This document shows, one piece after another, positions 44,002 to 52,513 of a stretch of DNA of 64,000 nt. Position 1 is the stretch's first letter. Each line of letters starts with the position of its first letter. Source of the DNA: DASRAU01 sp035638075 (GTDB lineage: Bacteria > Acidobacteriota > Polarisedimenticolia > Gp22-AA2). Position numbers and translations under genes: made by a program. A model generated the notes under the pieces. That model was not told the origin of the DNA. It did not search any database and was given only the letters and a program-made list of their open reading frames with translations. The stretch spans positions 220,224 through 284,223 of the forward strand of contig DASRAU010000029.1 of NCBI GenBank assembly GCA_035638075.1, in the 5' to 3' direction.

Positions 44002-45295
44002 CCGTCAGCCACTCGAACCTGGTCCCGACCGGGTGCATGCGGATGCCGCCCACGTCCGTCGCGACCGCGAGGTTTCCCCTCGCCCGCTGATCCAGGACGC
44101 GCTGGATCGAGCGCGCGCTGTCGGGCCACCGGCAGTCCGGACGTTCCGGAACATGGCGCCAGCGGCTCAGGTCGTGGGCGGCGATGAGCAGCAGGCCGGC
44201 CAGCGTGGCCGCGGCGAATGGCTTCCGGGATCCCCGGTCGCGCCACCATCCGAGGAGGAGCCACATCCAGATCAGCTCGGCGAGGGCGCCCGGCAGGAAG
44301 GAGTAGCGGATGTCCCAGAGGATGTTCCTCTGCACCGCGTCGGCGACATAGGCGCGGGTGACGACGATGATCCCGAACATGCCGACCGTCAGGACATAGG
44401 AGAGGCCGAGGAACTCCGCCGCCTCCCGATCGGGGCGGGTCCGGCGCACGAGCCGGACCAGGACGGCCATCGCCGCCGCTCCCGCGATCCAGAAGACCGC
44501 GTGCGCCTGCTTCATGAGCCGCGTGGTCAGGTGCGCCCCGAGGAACGGGGCGAAGAAGAGCCGCGCGACGAAGTTCTTCAGGACGACCCGCGGCGCGACC
44601 AGGAGTTTCGAGTACTCGAGAAAGCCGGTCTCGGCGCCGGAGTGGTGGTTCCCGATGGCGTTCGCCAGCAGGATGGGACCGATCGCGAGCACGAGCAGGA
44701 CGTAGCGGCGGTCCCGGCTGCGCCACGCCAGAAAGAGCATCAGCGGGACCAGGATCACCAGGTGGCCGGACGAGAGTCCGATCCCCAGGAGCGCCGCGAA
44801 TTTCGGCCAGGAGAGCCGGTGCGGCTTCTCGATCAGCAGGAGGATCGCCAGCAGACCCAGGACGTTGGTCAGGTTCGAGATGTTCAGGAACACCTCGCCG
44901 GTGCCCGGTCCGACCGCCAGCAGCGCGCAGACGAGGATCCGCTGCCGGCGCGACGGGATGAGCCACGCGAAACCTCCGCGGGAGAAATACGCGAGCGTGA
45001 ACGCGTCGATCGCCAGTGCCGCCGCGGCGTAGAGGAAGGGAGTCCCGACCACGGGGAAGAATGTCGCGCCCCAGGCGATGGCCCGCGCCAGTGTCAGGAG
45101 ATAGCCGAAGACCGGCATCGCCAGGCTCGCTGCGCCGTGCGCCAGCGCCGCGGAGAAGAACTCGGTCCCGTCCTCGGCCCAGAACTCGGCGCGGAAGATC
45201 GCCGCCGGGTTGCGCAGGGCGAGGATCGCGGCCATCAGCAGGCACGGGATGGCCATCGCGACGAACCCGTCCCGGCGCCGCGGCGCCCCGCTCAC
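43964..45295 (-). CDS. Polytopic membrane protein, GT-C glycosyltransferase-like
   Basis: 443 residues, GTG start overlapping the preceding stop (GTGA). About ten hydrophobic segments. The first extracytoplasmic loop carries R-A-E-F-W-A-E-D-G-T-E-F-F, an acidic motif in the position typical of GT-C glycosyltransferases that use polyprenyl-linked sugars. No close family is recognised. It is the last gene of the glycan operon, so it may transfer or polymerise the sugar made upstream. Confidence 0.75.
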   Translation of the reverse strand: MSGAPRRRDGFVAMAIPCLLMAAILALRNPAAIFRAEFWAEDGTEFFSAALAHGAASLAMPVFGYLLTLARAIAWGATFFPVVGTPFLYAAAALAIDAFTLAYFSRGGFAWLIPSRRQRILVCALLAVGPGTGEVFLNISNLTNVLGLLAILLLIEKPHRLSWPKFAALLGIGLSSGHLVILVPLMLFLAWRSRDRRYVLLVLAIGPILLANAIGNHHSGAETGFLEYSKLLVAPRVVLKNFVARLFFAPFLGAHLTTRLMKQAHAVFWIAGAAAMAVLVRLVRRTRPDREAAEFLGLSYVLTVGMFGIIVVTRAYVADAVQRNILWDIRYSFLPGALAELIWMWLLLGWWRDRGSRKPFAAATLAGLLLIAAHDLSRWRHVPERPDCRWPDSARSIQRVLDQRARGNLAVATDVGGIRMHPVGTRFEWLTVTIPPSAPPRSP

Positions 45296-46200
45296 CGCGC
45301 AGCGCGCCGCGCCAGGAAGAGCATCTCGCCCGGCAGGCGCAGGGTGATCACCGGCGCGACCAGGAAGACCGGCGCGAGCGCGGCCGACATCAGGCGGTGC
45401 AGCGGGTAGCGTCGCAGCGAGTTCGCGAGGGTGTCCCGGGTGGCCGCGAACGGGTAGCGCTCGGTGGCCAGGGTCGAAAATCCGGCGTCGCGCGCCAGCA
45501 GGGCGAGGCTGCGGTGCGTGAAGTACTGGATGTGCTGCCCCTGCCAGTACCACCAGCGCCGGCCGAGGAGCCGCGCCAGCCACGAGTCCACGTCCCCGGT
45601 CCAGGCGACCAGCAGCCCGCCGGGCCGGACCAGCCGGGCGAGATTGGCCATCTCCGCCCGCGGCGCGGGCAGGTGCTCGATGACACCGACGAGCGTGACG
45701 ACATCGAACGGCTCCGCGCCCTCCTCGGCGAAGCGCGCCAGCGTCTTCTGGTGGACCGTGAGTCCGCGCTGCCGCGCGATGGCGCAAGACCACCCCGACA
45801 GCTCGAGCCCCTCGACCGCCCAGCCGGCGGCGCGCCCGGCTTCGAGGAAATCCCCGGTGGCGCAGCCGACGTCGAGGAGCCTCCCCGGCGCGGCGTACCG
45901 GCCGATGGTCCCGAACACGGCCCGCGCGGCCAGCCGGCGCGACTCCGCGTGCTTCAGGTACTCTTCATCGACGACGTCGCGGTAGCGCTCGGCGAGGTTT
46001 TCCGGCAACGGGGCGCAGAACTGGTGCGTGCAGGCGTGGCAGCGGACGACCCGGAAGGTCTTCGAGTGCTGCGGGCTGAACGAGTAGGAGAAGCTGACGT
46101 CGTCGAGGCCGTCGATCTCCGCCGGCCGAATCTCCTCGAGGCCGGCCGATCCGCAGATGACGCAGCGTGTGCCGTTGTCCGTCCCAGGTTCAACGGACAA
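45292..46200 (-). CDS. SAM-dependent methyltransferase with N-terminal zinc ribbon
   Basis: 302 residues. An N-terminal C-x2-C ... C-x2-C ribbon (C-V-I-C and C-H-A-C) precedes a class I methyltransferase core with L-L-D-V-G-C-A-T-G-D-F-L. A C-terminal hydrophobic segment follows. TTG at 46200 is the likely start: it overlaps the previous gene by 11 bases and gives a short N terminus before the ribbon. Such proteins occur in O-antigen and exopolysaccharide clusters; the acceptor is unknown. Confidence 0.82.
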   Translation of the reverse strand: MSVEPGTDNGTRCVICGSAGLEEIRPAEIDGLDDVSFSYSFSPQHSKTFRVVRCHACTHQFCAPLPENLAERYRDVVDEEYLKHAESRRLAARAVFGTIGRYAAPGRLLDVGCATGDFLEAGRAAGWAVEGLELSGWSCAIARQRGLTVHQKTLARFAEEGAEPFDVVTLVGVIEHLPAPRAEMANLARLVRPGGLLVAWTGDVDSWLARLLGRRWWYWQGQHIQYFTHRSLALLARDAGFSTLATERYPFAATRDTLANSLRRYPLHRLMSAALAPVFLVAPVITLRLPGEMLFLARRAAR

Positions 46201-47749
46201 GATCGGGCGGCCTGGATTCGACGAGAGGGGGCGGACCCGCGGGGTCGAGCCGATCGCGGTCGCCCCGGTCGGGGGCGCCCGGAGGACGCCCCGTCCCCGC
46301 GGCACGCGCGTCGCGCGCCACCGAACCTTTCTCGGCGACGATGACGGCGTACGTGAAGAGGTCCCGCGGACCGAACGAGTACTTCAGGACCTCGAAGCCG
46401 TTGCGCTCCAGGATCCGGGTCACGTGACGGCGGGATCGCACGCGGGTGATCTCGTCCGGGTGGAACTTAACCTGCTTTTTCCCGAGCACGTTCTCGAATC
46501 CCCAATTGAGACCTTTGAGGAACATCACGCTGGCGCCGAACTCGGGCGGCCAGAAGAGGATCAGGCGGCCGTCCTGGCGCAGGACCCGGTGGAACTCCAG
46601 GAGGATCCGGTCGATCTCCTCCTCGGTGAAATGCTCCATCACGCCGAGGTTGTAGATTCCCTCCATCGAGCCCGATTCGATCGGCATGTCGAAGATGCTG
46701 CCGTGAACCGTGTGGCAGCGTCCCTGGAGCGTGCGCTTGTAGAAGTTGAGCGCGTTGACCGAGATGTCGAGCCCGGTGACGTCCACGGTCCCGGCGATGT
46801 CCGTGTCGACCTGGCCGCCCCCGCAGCCCGCGTGGAGGACGCGGGCCCCGGGACGGAAATACGACCGGACGAAGTGATTGAGTGTCCGACGGATGATGAC
46901 TTTGCGGTAGAAGGCCGCGACGGTGTCGTAGAGGATCCCGCCGGTGCTCTTCTGGTCCTGCCAGTAGGCGTCCCAGCCCTGCGTGTCGCGGAGATCCGGG
47001 TTGATCGACTCGGCGGCGACGACCTCCGCGACCTGGAACTTCTCCTTGTTGAAGAGCCTGGTGATGCAGGTCGAGAACAGGAGCGCCACGCTGTGGCGCA
47101 CCTCCCGGAAGCTCATCTTCGAATGGCCATAGGTCCGCGGCGGCAGCGCGATGGGGATCTCGCGGATGCGGTACCGGTTGAAGTGCAGGATGTACAGGCT
47201 CTCGAAGAAGAAGGAGTAGCCCTTCGAGCTCACCGCCCCGAACGCCTGGCGCGGGATGCGATCGAGACGGTACAGCCGGAAGGCGCCCGTCGCGTCGTAT
47301 GTCATGCCGAGCAGGACGCGCGTCAGGAGGTGACCCGTCACCGTCAGGACCTTGCGCATCAGGTTCCAGCCCGCAAGGCTCCGCTTCGCGAGATAACGCG
47401 ACCCGACCACCACGTCCGCGTCCTGCGCCACGCGCAGCAGCTCGGCGATCGCCGCGGGCGGGTGGGTGAAATCGCAGTCCATGGTGACGAGCGTCCGGTA
47501 GCCGTGGTCATACGCCCAGGCGATCCCCTCGGCGTGCGCGCTCCCGACGCCCAGCTTGCCCGAACGGTGCAGGACCCGGACCCCGGGGTCCTTCGCCGCC
47601 AGCTCGTCCACGACCTTGCCGGTGCCGTCGGGAGAGTTGTCGTCCATGAAGAGGATGTCCAGGTCGAGCCCGAGCGCCCGGATCTCGGTGTACAGCGCGC
47701 CGACGTTTCCGCGCTCGTTGTAGGTCGGGATGAAGACGAGGGGCTTCAT
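46190..47749 (-). CDS. Glycosyltransferase family 2 (polyprenyl-phosphate mannosyltransferase-like) fused to a SAM methyltransferase
   Basis: 519 residues. Residues 1-~235 are a DPM1-like GT2 domain: F-I-P-T-Y-N-E-R at the start, M-D-D-N-S-P-D-G-T, M-D-C-D-F-T-H-P (DxD) and a conserved G-S-R-Y. From ~285 a class I methyltransferase follows (V-L-H-A-G-C-G-G-G-Q-V-D). The last ~45 residues are disordered Pro/Arg-rich sequence. It is predicted to make a polyprenyl-phosphate sugar and to methylate a related substrate. Start ATGA overlaps the previous stop. Confidence 0.87.
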   Translation of the reverse strand: MKPLVFIPTYNERGNVGALYTEIRALGLDLDILFMDDNSPDGTGKVVDELAAKDPGVRVLHRSGKLGVGSAHAEGIAWAYDHGYRTLVTMDCDFTHPPAAIAELLRVAQDADVVVGSRYLAKRSLAGWNLMRKVLTVTGHLLTRVLLGMTYDATGAFRLYRLDRIPRQAFGAVSSKGYSFFFESLYILHFNRYRIREIPIALPPRTYGHSKMSFREVRHSVALLFSTCITRLFNKEKFQVAEVVAAESINPDLRDTQGWDAYWQDQKSTGGILYDTVAAFYRKVIIRRTLNHFVRSYFRPGARVLHAGCGGGQVDTDIAGTVDVTGLDISVNALNFYKRTLQGRCHTVHGSIFDMPIESGSMEGIYNLGVMEHFTEEEIDRILLEFHRVLRQDGRLILFWPPEFGASVMFLKGLNWGFENVLGKKQVKFHPDEITRVRSRRHVTRILERNGFEVLKYSFGPRDLFTYAVIVAEKGSVARDARAAGTGRPPGAPDRGDRDRLDPAGPPPLVESRPPDLVR

Positions 47750-48687
47750 GTCGCGGCCTCCGCCGATCGCACGAGCGCCTGAATCATGGCTTCGAATCCC
47801 GTCCCCGGGCTCCAGCCCGTCGCGGCCCTGAGTTTCCCCGGGTTCCCGATGCGCAGCGGCGTCTCCCGGGTGATGAGCGACGGGTCCTCGCGGACGTGTT
47901 TCCGCCAGTCGAGCCCCACCGCCTCGAAGACGATGCGGACGAAATCCTGCACCGAGTGGGCCGTTCCCGTCGAGACCACGAACTCCCCAGCCTCGGAGGC
48001 GCCGAGGATGCGCTGCATGGCCTCGACGTAATCCGGCGCGAAGCCCCAGTCGACGCGCGCATCGAGCCGCCCGAGCAGCAGCTCGCGCTGGGCTCCCGCC
48101 TTGATGCGCTGCGCGGCCCGGACGATCTTCATCGACAGGAACTTTTCGTCACGCAGGGGCGATTCGTGGGTGTAGAGAATCCCCGTCGACGCGAACAGGC
48201 GGTGCTTCTCCCTGTAGAGCCGGCAGGCGAGCAGGCCGTCCGTCTTGGTCATCGCGTAAATGGACTCGGGTCGCAGTGGTGTCGTCTCGTCCTGGATCTC
48301 CGTGTCCGGCCTGCCGAAGACGTGCGAGGACGCCGCGAAGAACACGCGGGTCGAGGGCGACTCCAGCCGGGCGGCCTCGAGGACGTGGAGCAGCGAGAAG
48401 AAGTTGACCTCGTAGAGGCGGCGGAAGCCCGCGAGATCCTCGACATGCGCCTCCTCGGACGAGTGGTGGATGGCCGCCAGGTGGTAGATCTCGTCCGGCC
48501 GCATCGATCGGATCACCTCCCGCACGTCTTCGAAGCGGGTGATGTCCACGGAGCGTGACCACTCCATGCCCGTGGACGACACCCCGTCACGATGGATTCC
48601 CAGGACCCGGTCGCCCTGTCGCTCGAGGTGCGCCCGGAGGAGGCGGCCGTCCTGGCCCTCGCTGCCGATGATGACGGCGCTCTTCAA
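47746..48687 (-). CDS. NAD-dependent nucleotide-sugar epimerase/dehydratase (SDR, Gmd-related)
   Basis: 313 residues with a TTG start in a TTGA overlap with the preceding stop. The N-terminal G-S-E-G-Q-D-G-R-L-L resembles Gmd, and S-S-H-V-F-G plus Y-A-M-T-K give the Ser/Tyr/Lys of an extended SDR. It is clearly related to, but diverged from, the Gmd at 49968. It may be a GDP-6-deoxyhexose reductase/epimerase acting after Gmd. Confidence 0.86.
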   Translation of the reverse strand: MKSAVIIGSEGQDGRLLRAHLERQGDRVLGIHRDGVSSTGMEWSRSVDITRFEDVREVIRSMRPDEIYHLAAIHHSSEEAHVEDLAGFRRLYEVNFFSLLHVLEAARLESPSTRVFFAASSHVFGRPDTEIQDETTPLRPESIYAMTKTDGLLACRLYREKHRLFASTGILYTHESPLRDEKFLSMKIVRAAQRIKAGAQRELLLGRLDARVDWGFAPDYVEAMQRILGASEAGEFVVSTGTAHSVQDFVRIVFEAVGLDWRKHVREDPSLITRETPLRIGNPGKLRAATGWSPGTGFEAMIQALVRSAEAAT

Positions 48688-49955
48688 CCGCGTCCCACCA
48701 CCTCGACCGTGGGCAGCGGGAACACGAAGCGCCCGCCCGCGCCGAGGAAATCCTGCCGGCGCGCCAGGATGTCGTTGCGGAAGTGCCATGGCAGGACGAG
48801 GAACATGTCGGGCTTCATCCCCAGGGCTTCCTCCTGGGCAATGATCGGGATGAGCGTTCCGGGCGTGAACGAGCCGAACTTGTCGGCGTTCACCTCCGCG
48901 ATGTACGGCAGATCCTCCGGCCCGAAGTCGCAGTACTGCAGGAGGACGTTCCCCTTGGTCGAGGCGCCGAACCCGAAGACCCTCCGACCGGAGTGTCTCG
49001 TCCCTGACAGGAAGGCCCGCAGCTCGTCGCGGTGGCGTCGCACGCGCGCTGCGAACTCCTGGTAGGGACGAAGCGTCTGCAGCCCGCGGGCCTCCTCGTC
49101 GCGCAGGATGGCCGTGACCTTCGCGGAACGCTCCGGGCGTCCCGAAGCCGCCTTCGCGACGGTGACACAGAAGCTGCCGCCGTTGACCGCGTTGAATTCG
49201 ACGTCGAGGATCCGGAACCCGGCGCGCTCCGCCATCCAGCAGATCGGCTTGAAGCCGTAGTACTCCAGATGCTCATGGCAGACGGTGTCGTAGGAGTTCA
49301 TGTCGAGCATCGTGGGCAGGTAGCTCTGCTCGAACATCCAGATCCCGTCCGGCTCGAGGCACTCGTGAATCTCGCGCATGAACTGAAGCGGGGTCTCGAG
49401 GTCGTAGAACATCGCGAACGAGGTGATGACCTTCGCCCGGCGCGACCCCAGGGCCGCGCGGACGGTTTTCGCCGAGAAGAAGTCGGGGATCAGCCGGACC
49501 CTTTCGGGGTAGTAGCGCCGGAACGCGGCGCCGGTCGGATCGATGCCGACGAGATCGGGCCCCGGGTCCGGGTAGAAGCCGAGCGTCGTCCCGTCGTTGC
49601 TGCCGATGTCGATCACGAGATCGCCCTTCCCCGGCGTCACGTGCGAGAGCATCGTCTTCACCCGGTCGCGCAGGTGCGCCACCATCGAGGGATTGAGCCC
49701 GGACCGGTAGCCGTAGTGCGTCCCGTACATCTCGCTCGCGTCCGCGGTGTGCCGCAGCTGCAGGAGACCGCAGCGGTCGGCGTCCTTCTCGTCGACGCAC
49801 TTGACGAGCTGCAGCGGCATCCGCCGCACGCTCTGGTCTCTCGATTTCGGGAAGACACCGGTCAGCGCCTGCTCGCCGAGATCCAGGACCGGGGCCAGCT
49901 CGGTGTTCCCGCAGGCCCGGCAGTTCCGGATCTCGCGATGTGTTCCGGGCGGCAT
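48684..49955 (-). CDS. Sugar C-methyltransferase (TylC3/NovU type)
   Basis: 423 residues. It has an N-terminal zinc-binding region starting C-R-A-C-G-N, a SAM domain with I-D-I-G-S-N-D-G-T, and a C-terminal Rossmann-like domain (V-F-G-F-G-A-S-T-K-G-N). This three-part layout is that of NDP-sugar 3-C-methyltransferases, so a branched-chain deoxysugar is likely. It sits between Gmd and the second SDR; ATG 49955 is 12 bases after the gmd stop. Confidence 0.88.
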   Translation of the reverse strand: MPPGTHREIRNCRACGNTELAPVLDLGEQALTGVFPKSRDQSVRRMPLQLVKCVDEKDADRCGLLQLRHTADASEMYGTHYGYRSGLNPSMVAHLRDRVKTMLSHVTPGKGDLVIDIGSNDGTTLGFYPDPGPDLVGIDPTGAAFRRYYPERVRLIPDFFSAKTVRAALGSRRAKVITSFAMFYDLETPLQFMREIHECLEPDGIWMFEQSYLPTMLDMNSYDTVCHEHLEYYGFKPICWMAERAGFRILDVEFNAVNGGSFCVTVAKAASGRPERSAKVTAILRDEEARGLQTLRPYQEFAARVRRHRDELRAFLSGTRHSGRRVFGFGASTKGNVLLQYCDFGPEDLPYIAEVNADKFGSFTPGTLIPIIAQEEALGMKPDMFLVLPWHFRNDILARRQDFLGAGGRFVFPLPTVEVVGRG

Positions 49956-49967
49956 TCGAATCTCCGG

Positions 49968-50975
49968 CTAGCGGGGATGCTGCCGGCGGAGCGCCTCGAG
50001 ATCGGCGTCCACCATCAGCCGGACCAGGTCGTCGAATTTCACCTGGGGCGTCCACCCGAGACGCTCCTTCGCTTTCGAAGCGTCGCCGATCAGCACGTCG
50101 ACCTCCGTCGGCCGGAAGTAGCGCTTGTCGATCACCACGTACTTCCTGTAGTCGAGCCCGACGTGGGAGAAGGCGCGCTCGCAGAACTCGCGCACGCTGT
50201 GGGTTTCGCCTGTGGCGACGACGTAGTCGTCGGGCGCCGGCTGCTGCAGCATCCGCCACATCGCGTCCACGTACTCCCTGGCGTAGCCCCAGTCGCGCCG
50301 GGCCTCGAGGTTCCCGAGCACGAGCTGGTTCTTGAGCGAGAGCTTGATCTCGGCGACGGCGTGGGAAATCTTGCGGCTGACGAAGGTCTCGCCGCGCCGC
50401 GGCGATTCGTGGTTGAAGAGGATGCCGTTGCACACGAAGATGCCGTACGCCTCGCGGTAGTTCACCGCGGTCCAGTGCGCGAAGACCTTCGCCGCGGCGT
50501 ACGGCGATCGGGGCCGGAACGGACTGGTCTCGTTCAGTGTCGTCTCCGCCGAGCCGCCGAACATTTCGGACGACCCCGCCTGGTAGAAGCGCGGCTGCAG
50601 GCCGCTCTCCCGCACGCCTTCGAGGAGCCGCAGCGTCCCGAGCGCCGCGGTCTCTGCCGTGTACTCCGGAATCTCGAAGCTGACCTTGACGTGGCTCTGC
50701 GCCCCGAGGTTGTACATCTCGTCGGGCCGGATCTCGCGCAGCAGGCGGTTGACCGAGGAGGCGTCCGTGAGGTCGCCGTAGTGCAGGTAATGGGGCCCGG
50801 CGGTCCCGGCGCTGGAAAGGTGCTCCTCGAAGAGATGGTCGATGCGCGCCCGGTTCATCGAGCTCGAGCGGCGCACGAGCCCGTGGACCTCGTAGCCCTT
50901 GTCGATCAGGAGCTCGGCGAGGTAGGAACCGTCCTGGCCGGTGATGCCCGTGATCAGCGCGCGTTTTCCGGCCAT
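49968..50975 (-). CDS. gmd: GDP-mannose 4,6-dehydratase
   Basis: 335 residues, family length. The start M-A-G-K-R-A-L-I-T-G-I-T-G-Q-D-G-S-Y-L-A-E is diagnostic. The catalytic S-S-E-M-F-G and Y-A-A-A-K are present, as are the R-R-D-W-G-Y-A and V-D-V-L-I-G-D segments. It converts GDP-mannose to GDP-4-keto-6-deoxymannose and is the first gene of the minus-strand glycan operon, divergent from a glycosyltransferase. Confidence 0.95.
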   Translation of the reverse strand: MAGKRALITGITGQDGSYLAELLIDKGYEVHGLVRRSSSMNRARIDHLFEEHLSSAGTAGPHYLHYGDLTDASSVNRLLREIRPDEMYNLGAQSHVKVSFEIPEYTAETAALGTLRLLEGVRESGLQPRFYQAGSSEMFGGSAETTLNETSPFRPRSPYAAAKVFAHWTAVNYREAYGIFVCNGILFNHESPRRGETFVSRKISHAVAEIKLSLKNQLVLGNLEARRDWGYAREYVDAMWRMLQQPAPDDYVVATGETHSVREFCERAFSHVGLDYRKYVVIDKRYFRPTEVDVLIGDASKAKERLGWTPQVKFDDLVRLMVDADLEALRRQHPR

Positions 50976-51107
50976 GGGATCCGTGAGTGGAGCAGGTGAA
51001 CGGGCCCGTCGGGGGCCACGAAGCGCCGCGGAGTATATCGCATCGAATGCCCCCGCACGCCCGTGCGGGAGGCCCGCCTCCGCCGTCCTCCTCTAGAATA
51101 GGGCCTC

Positions 51108-52094
51108 ATGCAGGCCAGCGTCGTCATCAACACGTACAACAAGGGCGAGACCCTGGAGCGCGTCCTCGGGGCGCTCGAACGCCAGGACGGGATCGATCCC
51201 CAGGCGTTCGAGGTCGTGGTGCGCGACGACGGCTCGACCGACGACACGTGGGCCCGGCTGGAGCGGCTCGTGCCGCGCTGGGCGGGCCGCCTGCGCATCT
51301 CCCGCGGCGAGAACACCGGCGTGTCGGAGGCGCGCAACATCGGCGTGCGCCAGGCGCGCGGCGAAGTGGTGATCATCCTCGCCGACGACATCGTGGCGTC
51401 CCCGCGCCTCGTGGCGGAACACCTGAAGCGTCAGCAGGACGAGAGACCGCACGGCCCCTGCGCCGTCGTCGGCCGCGTCCGCTGGCCTCCCGAGCTGGAC
51501 CACGATCCGTTCCGGCACTGGCTGGACAACGGCGGTCCGCAGTTCGCCTACTGGCGGATCAAGGACCAGGCCATCGGCCCGCGCTTCTTCTACGCCTGCA
51601 ACATCGCGGCGCGCCGCGAGCTGCTGCTGTCCCACCCGTTCGATGCGAACATCCGCTACGGCTACGAGGACACCGAGCTGGGGATCCGGTTGAAGCGCGC
51701 GGGAGTGCGGCTGCTGTACCACGAGGAGGCGTGGGGCCACCACCACCATCCGCGCAGCTTCGAGGAGTTCCGCCGGCGGCAGTACAAGGTCGGGCGGTCG
51801 CTCTACGCGGCGCTGCGGAACCATCCCGAGATGGCCGAGGAGATTCCGCCGCCGTCCTTCCCGCTCAAGCGCCGCGTCCGCCTGGCGCTGCGCTGGATGG
51901 CGTACCCGGCCGCCCGGCTCGCCGCGGAGCAGTCGTCGCTGGCGCGCCACCTCCAGCAGCGCTACTGGCGCACCAGCCTGCACCGCGCGCTGGTCCGGGG
52001 GTTCCGTGACGCGAGGAGCGAGGACACAAGCCCGCCATCCCACCTGCTCGCCACCGCACCGCGATCGCGCCGCCGCAGCGCGGACGCGCCGTAG
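51108..52094 (+). CDS. Glycosyltransferase family 2
   Basis: 328 residues. GT-A fold: S-V-V-I-N-T-Y-N-K-G at the N terminus, V-R-D-D-G-S-T-D-D, N-I-G-V-R-Q-A-R-G and L-A-D-D-I as the DxD-like metal site. A basic C-terminal tail may touch the membrane. It is divergent from gmd with 132 bases between the starts and is likely part of the same polysaccharide pathway. Confidence 0.88.
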   Translation: MQASVVINTYNKGETLERVLGALERQDGIDPQAFEVVVRDDGSTDDTWARLERLVPRWAGRLRISRGENTGVSEARNIGVRQARGEVVIILADDIVASPRLVAEHLKRQQDERPHGPCAVVGRVRWPPELDHDPFRHWLDNGGPQFAYWRIKDQAIGPRFFYACNIAARRELLLSHPFDANIRYGYEDTELGIRLKRAGVRLLYHEEAWGHHHHPRSFEEFRRRQYKVGRSLYAALRNHPEMAEEIPPPSFPLKRRVRLALRWMAYPAARLAAEQSSLARHLQQRYWRTSLHRALVRGFRDARSEDTSPPSHLLATAPRSRRRSADAP

Positions 52095-52198
52095 ACCGGC
52101 CCGGGCCGTTCGCTCCGGTCCAGGGCAGGATTTCGTTCCGGGTTGCGGCGCGCGAGGTGGTAGACTCCCGCCTCTCCTGTTTCGATTCGGAGGTCGTC

Positions 52199-52513
52199 AT
52201 GCCGCTCTACGAATACCGCTGCCGCAAGTGCTCCCGACGCTTCGAGACCCTCGTGTTCGGCGACGAGAAGCCGGCGTGCCCGAAGTGCCAGGGACGCGAC
52301 CTCGAGAAGCTCTGGTCGGCCTTCGCGGTCGCGGGGAGCGATCGCAAGTCCGACGACTTCGGCGGCGGTGATTTCGGCGGCGGTGACGATTTCGGCGGCG
52401 ACCTGGGAGGCGGCGGCGACCCCGGGGACGACTTCGGCGGCGGCCTGGACGCCTCCGGCGGCTGCGGCCGCTGCGGCGACCCGCGCGGCCCCGGCTCCTG
52501 CGCCGTCAACTGA
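52199..52513 (+). CDS. FmdB-family zinc-ribbon regulator/chaperone
   Basis: 104 residues. M-P-L-Y-E-Y-R-C-R-K-C and A-C-P-K-C form the FmdB zinc ribbon. A Gly/Asp/Phe-rich linker of ~45 residues follows, and a second cysteine group G-C-G-R-C-G-D-P-R-G-P-G-S-C ends the protein, as in many relatives. ATG 52199 follows GGAGG. It overlaps the next start by one base (TGATG). Confidence 0.9.
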   Translation: MPLYEYRCRKCSRRFETLVFGDEKPACPKCQGRDLEKLWSAFAVAGSDRKSDDFGGGDFGGGDDFGGDLGGGGDPGDDFGGGLDASGGCGRCGDPRGPGSCAVN

